64,000 nt of DNA. Source: Fragilaria crotonensis. Its lineage: Eukaryota > Bacillariophyta > Fragilariophyceae > Fragilariales > Fragilariaceae. The stretch spans positions 186,001-250,000 of the forward strand of contig JAKSYS010000011.1 in assembly GCA_022925895.1 (NCBI GenBank), written 5' to 3'. The translations under genes and the position numbers were made by a program. Under the pieces are notes generated by a model that saw nothing but the letters and a program-made list of their open reading frames with translations, made no database searches and was not told where the DNA came from. Shown piece by piece: positions 32,963 to 43,009 of this stretch; position 1 is the stretch's first letter; each line of letters opens with the position of its first letter.

Positions 32963-33199
32963 TGCAATTCTTCTTCTAATTGAGCAGACGAGAATCACGT
33001 GTTGTTTGCCGGAATCAGATCCCAAAAAACATTGTAGTGGGGTCTACGTGAAATGTACTGGGTCATAATTAGGTAAATCTTTACCTAAAAATCCAGCTAC
33101 TGAAATGGAAGTTAAAACGCTACTAACAAACATGGCGAGCAGATGAAAAGAAATGATTGGGAAGTTCAGGAATTTTAGGTAAGGATTTACCTAAAATGA

Positions 33200-34039
33200 C
33201 CTCGAAGGGCTATTGAATCTACCTAGAATTTCCCAACTTCTATCCTTGAGTAGTAGTACTGTACAATTCAGCAATCGTACTGTACAACCACTTTTTGAAT
33301 CTACAAGAACGGTAGCACACACGACGAGATTCTGGATCGGGCGTAGAAGATGATGCACGCCTGCATGTATGATATATGATACCCATTTGATGAACTTCTA
33401 CAGTATGATAACAGGTACTATCATTACCTATCTCGGATCTCGGAGTACACGGACAATGATCCAGTGAAATTCCGACGTGCCATTCATCCCTGGGCACTTG
33501 TACTTGTACAACGTCTGTTACTGGTACAATGTAATCCGAGTCCTGTAGTATCTTTCCAATACCAGATGTAACGTAGAAACTCAAGTTCGACGAACAACCA
33601 AGCAAGATTCGAACGGAGTGTTGAGTCATTGGCATGACTCAAAACGAACGGTAAATTCACATCGGAGATTCGTATGACGTATATGCAATCTTGCATTTGT
33701 TGAACATTAGAGAGATCCTCTTTTATTGTTAACAGTACGGAACCCGTAACCTTACGAAGATTTGGCGTATTTTTGTTACAGTAATTTACATTGCAAATTT
33801 TTGTCCTCTTTTTAGAAAATACAAGATGAATTTCACTAATCAGATTCCTTCGAAATTTCTCATATCATTCAACAAGATTCCGTTTTCTATCAAAACACTT
33901 GGACTCTCGGACTACCGGTAGAGATCATGCAAGAGCAAGTACATCGACGCAATCACTCCCTCTATCGGTGTTGTCCTATCTCTTTGATTGCATACGTAGT
34001 ATAAAAAGTAGGATGATGATTGACTATTTATCACTACTG
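33200..34039. other. Gene-free stretch
   Basis: Only short frames are seen, with no domain. Local GTACTTGTAC words occur near 33495. The sequence to 34 kb is AT-rich. Confidence 0.45.
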
Positions 34040-34433
34040 CTACTCTAGTTCCTTCGCTGTTTTTCTGCCCTTTGACAAATGCTGCAGAAAATTTTTGAAC
34101 ATGTCGGCTTTTTGCAGCTTCATTTCCTGCTTTTCAATGTGATCAGCCTGTCCTGTTGAACATCCTTCATTTGAAGATGCTTGGTTAAAGTCAATCTTTT
34201 CCTTCTGATACACTCCTTTGTGTGGCTTTTTGCCTCCATGTGCTCGCCGAAGCCTTCGTTGAACGCCATGATACAAAAGTCATCGAGAATCTCTTTAACA
34301 ACAGTCTCGTCAAATTCTCCAAACACGGCTTGTGCAATATCATTGTCCATGCAATCTGGAGAGAGAGAGATTGCGTCCAACTGGCATTCCACTTCACGGT
34401 TGTCATCGTCGATTTAACCAAAGAAATCGCCAA
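34040..34433 (-). pseudogene. Hypothetical acidic/basic peptide, possibly frame-broken
   Basis: Three overlapping minus-strand frames each look protein-like in part. One reads MDNDIAQAVFGEFDETVVKE with ILDDFCIMAFNEGF after it. A neighbouring one continues KKPHKGVYQKEKIDFNQA and ends KNFLQHLSKGRKTAKELE. The charged-helix character and a smooth hand-over between frames suggest a small decayed gene. No family was recognised, and it could be chance. Confidence 0.25.
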
Positions 34434-35515
34434 TGCCTGTGATAGGTTTCAGCTGTTTCTATGGAAGTAGTAATCATCCGCAAGACCGACCTCTTGCATC
34501 ATTTCCTTTCATCGGATCAAAACATCACTTTTCAAGCTTGACTGTCACCGACCTACTTGGGCATTGGCATCCTCCTTGTTGCTTTCAGAGCTAAGCCACA
34601 TACAGTGGCCGATGCGTAGCCAGTGACACCCATCTGCCTTTGGTACAAGATGTCATGTTTCTTGTGTCCACGCGACCGCAGATAGATGTCGTTTCTTCCG
34701 TTGAATCACCCGAAACAAGGGCGATCGAATGACCAACATAGCGATGTGGTTGTTCTTAGAACGACCACATCGCAATAGCGAACGTCATCGTCGAGTTCCG
34801 ATGAGGACTTCATGCAAGATTCAATTTTTGTGCGTTAGCGAACTCCCGGACTCCCGGTGACATACAACATACATGCAAACTGCGCCGCCTCATGTCAGAT
34901 TCTTGCGCAGGGCAAGATGAAAAGTCAACAAACTCTATCGTAATAGGCCGTACGCTGATATACACAAATCATGTTCCATGTGGAAGTACTTTCTGAACAA
35001 AGTAAACACGTGGAACGGAATTTGTTCAGTGTCAAGTCGAAGGGAAATTCGGGCTTCAAATTTACCAAAGGACCCCAAAATTCATGAAGTTAAGGGAAAA
35101 TCGAATCTCAAATTTACGAAGCTGAGGACCCAGAACCGGTACTGGGTCAGGAGTTCTGTAAATTTGTATTGTAAAAATTCAAAAGAGGATCTCTCTATTC
35201 TTCGTTACAATCACTATGACATACGGCACAAGGCACGACATCGTATGTATGCATGGATGATTTCAGTTTATTGCCCTTGGTTCTCCAAGTGCACGTGCTA
35301 CTGTACTTGGCAAAGTCAAGGAGTTTTTTAGAATCTTTCCAGCATAAGGAGTCGCGTAGAAACCTACATGCGACGGTGAAACTTAAGATTGCCCAATCGT
35401 ATATTCTCCCCCAAACAAACCCAAATGCGAATCGCTTTTGCTTGTCTTGCCTCCTGGTTTTACTTGGGATCCACAAATCACCAACTACAGTTATAGCAGC
35501 AAAAGAACGTGCGCC
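34434..35515. other. Gene-free 5' flank of the acyltransferase/oxidase fusion gene
   Basis: No credible gene is seen. Near 35040-35140 a degenerate direct repeat (TCAAATTTACSAA) occurs twice. The promoter of the gene at 35516 must lie here, but no element can be named. Confidence 0.4.
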
Positions 35516-37021
35516 ATGAAACCTATCCTTGCGGTCCCCGTCGTACTTTATTCCCTCTTGCTGTCGCCTTTGCATGTGTCCTCTCTCACCTCAATTAAAG
35601 TGAGCAACGATCTTAGTTGCATCGGGCGGTTTCGCTATCAGATTTACGTTGACGAAATGTCCCGCTCTGATATTCACAAGTACAAGGAAGAGACCATTGA
35701 TAATGCCAAGAAACTCATCATCGACCATATGGATTCCACAGCGACGAATTTTGTTGCGGAGAACGAAACCGGCGAGATCATCGGCTGCTTTCGGGTCAAC
35801 TTTGGAAGGGATGGCAATCTTGGCGAATACCCAGAATTTTACGAGTTGGAGTCCTCACCTGAGAGCTTGGCCCATGTGTGCATCTTTTCTCGCTTCGCTG
35901 TCATTCCTAGTTACCGCTCCTCTCTTCTTCCTATTCAGATAATGAAATACGTGTACAAGTACTTGCTTGAGAACGAGCGAGGTATTCATCGGGGTTACCT
36001 TCTTACGAATAAACAGCTGGCTGAGTATTATCAACGAATTGGATGCTCTGTCATGTTTGAAAAGGAGCACCACCACTATGGTCGTGTCACTGGTCTCGAG
36101 GTAGATTTGTATTCTCCGAACTCTGTCCCTATGACTAGTATCCTTAAGCGAGTCACGACCCAACAAGAAGGCTTTTCTATGCCGGCTGCGGCAACCACTC
36201 CACAACGTAAGTGGTCTCGTGGGAGTTCCCTAGTCTTAGGAGCAACTACCACATCCATGGGAGAGATGGATGCAGTTGACACTGATACAGAAATTGAATC
36301 AACAACTGCCAAGAATGACTTCAGGACTCAAATCGGAGATGCTTTCCAAGCGGCTTTGGAATCATTCATGAAGTCCAAAACGATCTCTCTTATGGCAGAA
36401 GGATCCATAACTCTTTCTCAGTACAAGAGTGTCTTGCGCGAAATCTACTACTATGTTCGCGAGGACCCCCAGATCGAAGTTCTGATGACCGTCTACCTCC
36501 GCGGTCGCGATCGCCGAAGCGTGAAAGGCTTGCTTCAACACGCCATCTCCGAAGTGAACCACGAACAGCTGGCATTGAACGATATCATGGCGTTGGGAGA
36601 AGACGTGAGTCAAGTCGCGATCAGTCGTCCTCTGCCCACAACAATGGGTCTTATCTCATTCGCCTTCTATCAAGTCATCTTTCGAAACCCCATTGGGCAT
36701 CTTGGATACCTCTACTTCCTCGAGTTTCTTCCCACAGCAGTCGGGAATACCTTGGTGGGCATGCTTCGATCGAGCGGTATCCCTGAAGGAGCAACTACCT
36801 TTTTGCAAGAGCACATAGAGGCCGATGTTGGTCACAACAAGTTAATGGAAAAGCACATTATCGATTTAGTGCAAACCCAAGAGGACTGCCATGCAGTCAT
36901 TCACGCCATGCAGACTACAGCTGTCCTGTATGCTGCCCTCTTGGACGGCGCAATCGAACAAACAGAGATGTCCGCCCATTTGCCTGACGGCGAGGAAATC
37001 TCGAGGTCAGCGAAGGCCTAA
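35516..37021 (+). CDS. Secreted fusion: N-acyl-synthase/GNAT-like domain plus haem-oxygenase-like metal oxidase
   Basis: The ATG at 35516 is chosen because it starts a clear signal peptide (MKPILAVPVVLYSLLLSP); the frame is open upstream only from a TTG. The mature protein is about 480 residues. The first half (about 25-205) resembles GNAT-fold N-acyl amino acid synthases such as FeeM and LuxI-type autoinducer synthases: RYQIYVDEM, FVAENETGEIIGCFRVNFG, CIFSRFAVIPSYR, YLLTNKQLAEYYQRIGC. After a Ser/Thr linker, residues about 265-480 form an all-helical domain like the iron-containing redox enzymes of haem-oxygenase fold (the UndA, SznF, BesC group). The E346xxH349 pattern in SEVNHEQLALND and the D437xxH440 pattern in EADVGHNKLME are likely metal ligands. 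The pairing suggests synthesis and oxidation of a fatty-acyl or amino-acid product. The substrate is unknown; neither domain match was tested by search. Confidence 0.65.
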   Translation: MKPILAVPVVLYSLLLSPLHVSSLTSIKVSNDLSCIGRFRYQIYVDEMSRSDIHKYKEETIDNAKKLIIDHMDSTATNFVAENETGEIIGCFRVNFGRDGNLGEYPEFYELESSPESLAHVCIFSRFAVIPSYRSSLLPIQIMKYVYKYLLENERGIHRGYLLTNKQLAEYYQRIGCSVMFEKEHHHYGRVTGLEVDLYSPNSVPMTSILKRVTTQQEGFSMPAAATTPQRKWSRGSSLVLGATTTSMGEMDAVDTDTEIESTTAKNDFRTQIGDAFQAALESFMKSKTISLMAEGSITLSQYKSVLREIYYYVREDPQIEVLMTVYLRGRDRRSVKGLLQHAISEVNHEQLALNDIMALGEDVSQVAISRPLPTTMGLISFAFYQVIFRNPIGHLGYLYFLEFLPTAVGNTLVGMLRSSGIPEGATTFLQEHIEADVGHNKLMEKHIIDLVQTQEDCHAVIHAMQTTAVLYAALLDGAIEQTEMSAHLPDGEEISRSAKA

Positions 37022-37574
37022 ACTGCAACAGATCATGTGATGGTACATTGAAAACATCACACACAGCGGTTAACTCCTACGTTTGAACCACCCGCCAACC
37101 ACACAAGAAAGACGACAGAGCTCAGGAGGATGGTGAAATTTTCAGTGCGTAAAACGACAAAAATTAAAAGGAAACGGTATGTACGTTATCATTTATGCGT
37201 GTATGTATAGGGTACACAAGTAAATTGTACACGATTATTATGTAGTGGCATACCTGTAAGCTGGGTAATCTTAATGTATCTGCTTCAGAATATAAATATA
37301 GACATAACACCAGCAAGTTACAGGTGTTGGGTTCGCTGAAGTGATTTTGGTAGGTACTCATGTATGTATACTAAGTCAACAAGAATACTTACATAGTTGT
37401 GCAGCATATAAAAGACTACTCGAGTACTCTACTACTACTAGCACCTGTAAGTGGGCAAGTCAAGATCTATTTAAACATTTAAACTTAAACATCACAGTAC
37501 GGAGTACTACCGGTAGTTGAATACGGTGTATCATTTATATTTTCTCTGTTTAAAATAAGCGAAAGGCAGAAGTG
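37022..37574. other. Gene-free stretch
   Basis: AT-rich 3' flank of the fusion gene with CTACTACTAG and AGTACGGAGTACT words near 37420-37510. No gene is seen. Confidence 0.45.
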
Positions 37575-38629
37575 TAGAGGGGAGCCCGGGACATATCGAG
37601 CCGATTGAGCTTGCTAAAAAACTCTATATGTGTATACTGTGTATTCTACATTATGCAAATCAAATTCATATCAACTACAGTAACAGTTACAGTAATAACA
37701 TACTGGTAAGAAACACAGTTTTCGTTTTTTGCACATAAATGCTACTGTACACCGTACTCTAGTAGTAGAATCCAGGCCGCCCATACGCTATGCAGCTACT
37801 TGTACCGTAGTCTAGCTAGTAGTCTCTAGTTTGTGCATAGTGGCTATCGTAATTGCTGGTACCTGGTACTTGTACCTGGAAGGTCCGGCAATACGGGCGA
37901 AGTCCTGAATAAAGGAAGTATGCGCGCCCGCCGGGAGGGAAACAAGTTCCGATCAATGTCTGGCTGGCGCAAAATTGGATGTGCCGGCGTGGTGGTGACA
38001 CGGCTGACGTCTGCAAGAAAATTTGCTTACAGCGAAAAAAATTTGCTTACGGAATGAAATTGCTTACGGAATTTGCTTACCATAAGCAAATTTATTGTAA
38101 GCAGAAATTTGCTTACAAAATTTGCTTACTGGGAGATTAAATTTGCTTACGGGGACTGTCTTTTCTACGTAAAAACATACCAATTTTCAAACACCTAAAT
38201 AAAATTTACTTACAGCAAAGAAGAATTTGCTTACGAAAATCAAATTTGCTTACAGAAAAAATTTGCTTACAAAATTTGCTTACCGGCATAATTTGCTTAC
38301 TGATTTTGCTTACTGTCAAGAAAAATTTGCTTACGATGCAGCAACCTTGCCGGCTCGGATGGATCATTACGATTGCTAAAATTCTCGCATCATGCAAATC
38401 GGAGCAAGGCTGGCGCGCAAACTCAACTGCCCCTAACGGTACGGCTGGAACGTGCATGGGCCGGACCCGGACCTTCCTGGTACAAGGACTGTACAATGTA
38501 TGCCTTTCAAGGTGTATAGTGTATACTTACGTTTAGGAGCTCGACAAAAAGTACAGTAAGAGAAAGTCTACACAATTTTACAAGTATTTTTGTCGGCTCG
38601 ATAACCTGACACATACGAGCTCCCCTCTA
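37575..38629. mobile_element. Non-autonomous TIR element (~1.05 kb), GGGGAGC family
   Basis: The left end TAGAGGGGAGCCCG with CGAGCCG just inside is matched by the inverted right end, TAGAGGGGAGCTCG with CGAGCCG inside when read on the minus strand. The terminal words agree with those of the smaller element at 47670-47897 (GGGAGSCCGTGTATGTCC, CGAGCCG), so they form one family. No clear target-site duplication is visible. There is no transposase. The interior contains an array of about 15 TTTGCTTAC words. Confidence 0.6.
38019..38336. repeat. Cluster of ~15 AATTTGCTTAC motifs
   Basis: The word AATTTGCTTAC or a one-base variant recurs about fifteen times in 320 bp, all in the same orientation but with uneven spacing of roughly 12 to 60 bases. 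Uneven spacing differs from a simple tandem repeat and resembles a cluster of protein-binding sites, such as subterminal transposase sites. It lies inside the TIR element above. Confidence 0.75.
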
Positions 38630-39230
38630 GCTACGGTAGGAGTAGGCCGACAGCCTCAATCCTCAATCCATGAGACGAGGGAGGGATCGCTGTTGGAGCG
38701 TGATTTTGGTCTCGCTACCACACCACGTATGTTCCATGGACGCAACTATCACAGCCTCTCAAACAAATGGCCAATGCATGCCATAATCCGATGCACCATC
38801 GGGACGCTCATCATCATTAATTTTAAGATGTTTCAGTAAACGAAGTGTGGCAGGTGGTGGTGGGTGGTACGGTGACGGACTGTTTGAGCAAATGCACCAT
38901 TGCCGTGATTACGGGAGGAGAAGTAGGTCACACCAATTGGAACGATTCCACGTCCCAAGTAGGCAACGTCTATGAAGCTGATGGAGTCGGAGGGGCTTGT
39001 CGCCATTTTTGGCGCAAAATTAGAAGGCAGGACGTTTCGGGATTTTACAACCCGAGGGCCCAACGATTATTACACCAAGAATGATTTCTGCGCCTCCCTG
39101 TATCTGGGAATAGTACAAGGAGCCGACGACGAAGAACGGATGCACGTACCAACCGTGCCGAAAAGATCATATCATCGTATACTGAATTACTCCTTACCTT
39201 CTGTAGGGCTTTTATTACGAACGGCTTGTC
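38630..39230. other. Gene-free stretch
   Basis: Short plus-strand frames (38845-39265) show no family. This is the 3' flank of the permease-like gene. Confidence 0.4.
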
Positions 39231-40955
39231 TCATGGTTTCACCTTGGTGGTCGTGCAGGGTCTAGAACGACTTGAAGGATTGCGGGATGAGAGCAGATTG
39301 TGAATGGCCGTGAAAAGAAAACAAATTCCGAACGCCGAAAAGTAGGACAAAGTAATCTTCCTAAAATCCTCGGCCAATAGCACAGAGATCGGCAGCGGGA
39401 CGTATGCCATGCTCATGACACTAGTCGAATTTCCAGATAGCATTTCCACGGCCACACCACTTGCTAGATAGGCACCAACATTGACCAAGACACTGCTCTC
39501 CATCGATGGATACGCAGCTTCAATAAAATCACCAAACAGGAGGTTTGTTCGAAGTCCACGCCAGCTGAGCGCCGTCGTTTCAATAGTTCGGTGGGCGCTG
39601 GGGAATAGAAGATTGGCGCTGCAAATGCCAGCCGATACCAATACCAGAGTTGCTTCATCGATTGCACCCCACAAACTCGGCGCACCCAATTCCATTTCAA
39701 TCAAAATTACGGGAAGACAAATTGTATGGTAGAGACCAACTTTACTTCCCCAACACGATAGAATACCAATTACAAAACCAATCCCAGGGTAAGTTCCGCT
39801 CATGGGAAGATGCACGCACCAACGTACAAAGTCTGTCAAGATTTGCAGGTACGAGATCAGGGGCGCGAGTACAATAGCGACGACAGCCCCCACCCCTCCA
39901 GCAACGACAAGATTGGTCATTGTGGCTGGGATGTTCCACACAATACAACGAAAGAGCACTCGATCGATGGACGATGCCACCAGAAATCCTGCCAGCAGTC
40001 CTCCCAAGACTGATTTTTGACACACCACGGAAGCCACAGCAGCAGCCATGACCGCAGTCGAACCGTGATGAGGTGCACGCGCTGTTGCCATGACAACACA
40101 AGAAACAGTTGGAAGTGCTTGCGTTTGAAGTAGGGGCAAGACATGATCCAACAACCACGCTGAATTTGTGGACGAGAGGAAGGGAGCCAACACACTGACG
40201 CATCGGCAACTTAGGACAACTGCCCAATAGGCAGGTAAACATGCATTCAACACACTGGTCCAACTCGGGACGATATTTTGTTTCGAGGAGTAAGGGCGAT
40301 ATGGCTTCTTCCAAGCTGTAGCCAACGCGTGGGTGTAGGATACCGCTCGTGTGTAGGATGTGGTGGCGACTGATCCACCAGCGTTCCCAACCAATGAAAT
40401 TCCAAACTTGGACGCTGCCACAGACAAGCTTGTGCCTCCACTCCCGGTCACAGGAATGTTGACCTCGGCAGCAGCTCGAAGTGTTTCTGCGTGAATATCA
40501 ACGCTGCACGATATGCAAATGAGACCATGAATGTGACCAGCGCGAATTTGTTTGGCCAAGTCCTTATCCATTTGTTCACATGTATTGTTGACTTCCCTGA
40601 GCAATCCCGTTGCGACAACTTGTACCTCAATCTGCTCATGACAGCCACTTGAAGCTATCGAGTATAGAGCTGCGGTATCGCTTTCAGGGTTGGCCAAATC
40701 AAAGCCCTTGCCACCACGCAAGGACACAAACAGTGCTCTCGTTATGCCAGTACTGACTTCGACTGCGACAGAATTGTTTCTGTCAGCATTGTGCAGGTGC
40801 GTATGGTTCAGAGTCGCATGATCGTCATATCCAGTATCCTTGTTCTCCACCTTGTGCAGTTCTTGGTGAATGGTTCGAAGCAGCTCAGCAGCATCCGTGT
40901 GTCCAAGGGTGGCTGCTCCACCACCCGAGCTTCCAATGAGTGCGACGCAAGGCAT
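39231..40955 (-). CDS. Polytopic membrane protein resembling a PTS EIIC permease, with N-terminal Rossmann-like domain
   Basis: The ATG at 40955 (MPCVALIGSSGGGAATLGH) is preferred over one at 41051, because the 32 extra residues are Cys/His/Tyr-rich and look non-coding. The protein then has about 574 residues. The N-terminal 230 residues are soluble: a Gly-rich loop, LFVSLRGGKGFDLAN, HGLICISCSVDIHAETLRAA and IPVTGSGGTSLSVAA, suggesting nucleotide or sugar binding. The remainder contains eight or more hydrophobic segments (AYWAVVLSCRCVSVLAPF, SVLGGLLAGFLVASSIDRVL, GGVGAVVAIVLAPLIS, GTYPGIGFVIGILSCW) with a GDFIEAAYP loop. The arrangement recalls fructose-type EIIC permeases of the bacterial phosphotransferase system. 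A transport role is inferred; no phosphorylation site can be assigned and the match is moderate. Confidence 0.55.
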   Translation of the reverse strand: MPCVALIGSSGGGAATLGHTDAAELLRTIHQELHKVENKDTGYDDHATLNHTHLHNADRNNSVAVEVSTGITRALFVSLRGGKGFDLANPESDTAALYSIASSGCHEQIEVQVVATGLLREVNNTCEQMDKDLAKQIRAGHIHGLICISCSVDIHAETLRAAAEVNIPVTGSGGTSLSVAASKFGISLVGNAGGSVATTSYTRAVSYTHALATAWKKPYRPYSSKQNIVPSWTSVLNACLPAYWAVVLSCRCVSVLAPFLSSTNSAWLLDHVLPLLQTQALPTVSCVVMATARAPHHGSTAVMAAAVASVVCQKSVLGGLLAGFLVASSIDRVLFRCIVWNIPATMTNLVVAGGVGAVVAIVLAPLISYLQILTDFVRWCVHLPMSGTYPGIGFVIGILSCWGSKVGLYHTICLPVILIEMELGAPSLWGAIDEATLVLVSAGICSANLLFPSAHRTIETTALSWRGLRTNLLFGDFIEAAYPSMESSVLVNVGAYLASGVAVEMLSGNSTSVMSMAYVPLPISVLLAEDFRKITLSYFSAFGICFLFTAIHNLLSSRNPSSRSRPCTTTKVKP

Positions 40956-41185
40956 TGTATTATATACAACGAGTACGTATGCATATGTTGTGGCGTGTAC
41001 ATAGGCATGTGCGGAATGTCGCTCCGTGCACTCCAGACAACTACAGTACAAGTACTCACACGGTGGTTCCTATCGAAAAAATCTTCTCATCCTTTTTGGG
41101 GAATTTCATCCGACACGTCAGCAAATGTCGCAGTTTTCAGAACCCGGAGATTCCTTTTCGATGAAGGAAATGAAGCTTCATCCGT

Positions 41186-41236
41186 GGGCCCATAACCTTC
41201 ATCCTGGGGGGTCCGAGGATGAAGGTTATGTGGCCC
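41186..41236. repeat. 20-bp-stem hairpin
   Basis: CATAACCTTCATCCT at 41191-41205 pairs perfectly with AGGATGAAGGTTATG at 41216-41230 across a 10-base loop. GGGCC/GGCCC extends the stem with one bulge. Single CTTCATC words continue to 41280. It could be the core of a small palindromic element. Confidence 0.75.
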
Positions 41237-43000
41237 TGTGTCAAAACTGCACCTTCATCATACCTTCATCTTTTGACAACATTACACGTGTACATTTTTA
41301 CCAGTAAAATTGTGCTCCAGTACAAGTACTTTATCATTGCAGACATTGACATTCGATTCTGGAGTACATCTATGCGCAATGCTTTCGAGGCAAGCAGAGA
41401 GAATCTCACACTATGACGACGGCCGATGCATACTCCGGACTAGTAGCTGTAAGTGGTAGTAGTGTTATAGACCTTTTATACTATTCGTACCTTGATTTGC
41501 ACCTCGCAAATCATCATTTGCATGCGGAACACTGATCCACCCACAGTGCTTTTGTTGATGCAACTACTTCGGACTTAGGGGCACGTCTTCGAAGCAAACT
41601 GAGTGCATCTCACATACGATGGGCTCTGCTACGTACGCTGAATGACCAACAGCAGGCAGTAGCATACCGCCATAAGGATGAACATGATGATCACAGATAC
41701 ACGAGGAGCGACACTACCCACCATGTCGGTCTTGCCATAAAAAAAGCGCCATTCTTGGACACAGCCAACCAGACGCCGACGAGAATGGCGACGGATATGA
41801 CACCAGCACACGGGTCCAGAAGAGTTTCTGGGAAGCGCTGCGCGGACGTCCATTCAACTTGATTGGAAACTCAATCGACCAACCATGATGGTGGTCAAGG
41901 TCATGGCGATAGTGGAGGAGGGGAAGATTTCATCGCAGTCCTAAAAGCAGGTTTGTCCTCCCTTCGCTCCGTCATGGCAAGCGAGACGAGAAGGTACCGG
42001 ATGAAGGTGAAGAATGCAACAACCTCAAGTCAGCGGTCGCAGTGGTCTGATTGGTAGCTCATTCCATTGGAGCACAACAGCAGGTTGCAAAAGACAGCGA
42101 GTGTGCAAGATGTGAGGATCGAGGATTTTTATGACGTTGACGAACGAAGCGATGAAGATGGAGCAATTTTTGCAAAAATTTGATAGGGGAAGCAAGAAAT
42201 CTTCATCGTTGTGTCACGGAATTCTGTTTTCAGAATTCCGTCGATGAAGGTGGGATTTTGGATGAAGATTTTTTCGATAGGAACTCAGAGCTCAGAGTCA
42301 AGGTACAGCAGCTAACGGCTGTTATTGTGCCGTTATTGACGTTGGAATTTCGTCGCCGCCAGCTGAGTCCCATCCGGCTTTGGATACGAAGATTCCCACG
42401 CCAACTGTATACGGCGAAACCCCAGTACGAAAACTACAGTTGTCCTGGACTGCTTTCCCGCCTCATAACCTCCTTTTCTACAACAATTTGTCCACATTGA
42501 CCCTGTGCAATCCAACTGTAATTCCCCTTCATATGCCAACTAATTCACGACATGTGTCCTTCATCATGTTGTCTAAGCCTGACCCATGTTGCAACAGTTG
42601 TTGCGATTGTCAATTTGCTCGTGGAAGTGCTGGAGTTGTTGTTGGTGCTGAGAATTCAATGCCCTTATCACTGGAATGAAGGCTTTGAATGCTCACTCCC
42701 ACAACCCTCTAACTTTGCAAAAGAAGATTAGCAAGATGCAATCAAACCTGGATTGAAATGGTTCTTTTAAAATGAAAACTAGAAATGAGCTCAAAAGTTA
42801 AACTAACAGAATCCATTTGATTGAACCTGGATATTCTACGAACTAGTACTAAACAAAAATAAAATAAACCTAATTATCGGGTTAGCACCGTGTGCGGACC
42901 GTACGGGCTGCACTGTGTACCCCACTCCGGCAAGCTATGCTCGCGAGAATTATGATGTGACTTTACATATGAATGTGCAGTAGTACCGAATACTGCGTTG
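41237..43000. other. Gene-poor stretch with palindromes
   Basis: No complete gene is seen. At 42200-42249 there is a nested palindrome: CTTCATCG ... CGGAATTCTG-TTTT-CAGAATTCCG ... CGATGAAG, the inner arms being perfect at 42217-42240. A minus-strand segment near 41690-41830 encodes a hydrophobic peptide (AGVISVAILVGVWLA) that could be an exon fragment of a membrane protein, but it is short and interrupted. Confidence 0.5.
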
Positions 43001-43009
43001 CGTGGCGAT

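Larger units (their letters stand above)
29937..33197 (-). mobile_element. Crypton-like tyrosine-recombinase element bounded by AGGT palindromes
   Basis: The two minus-strand frames of a tyrosine recombinase (30328-33025) lie between short palindromes of one kind. On the left 29937-29965 reads ATTTTAGGT...ACCTAAAAAAT. On the right 33067-33092 reads TTAGGTAAA..TTTACCTAA, and 33172-33197 reads ATTTTAGGTAA-GGAT-TTACCTAAAAT with perfect 11-bp arms. A half-site (TACCTAGAATTT) follows at about 33219. Cryptons are DNA transposons moved by a tyrosine recombinase and have no classical TIRs. Repeated palindromes at both borders are candidate recombination sites. The exact ends are inferred. Confidence 0.6.

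Noticed and set aside
38019-38336. A CRISPR-like array from the regularly repeated AATTTGCTTAC word
   Set aside because: The repeats are too short, spacing is irregular, the genome is eukaryotic and no cas gene is present.
41629-41853. A cation-efflux-type membrane protein fragment (AGVISVAILVGVWLA)
   Set aside because: Only one hydrophobic segment is visible, the frame is interrupted soon after, and the family match is too weak.
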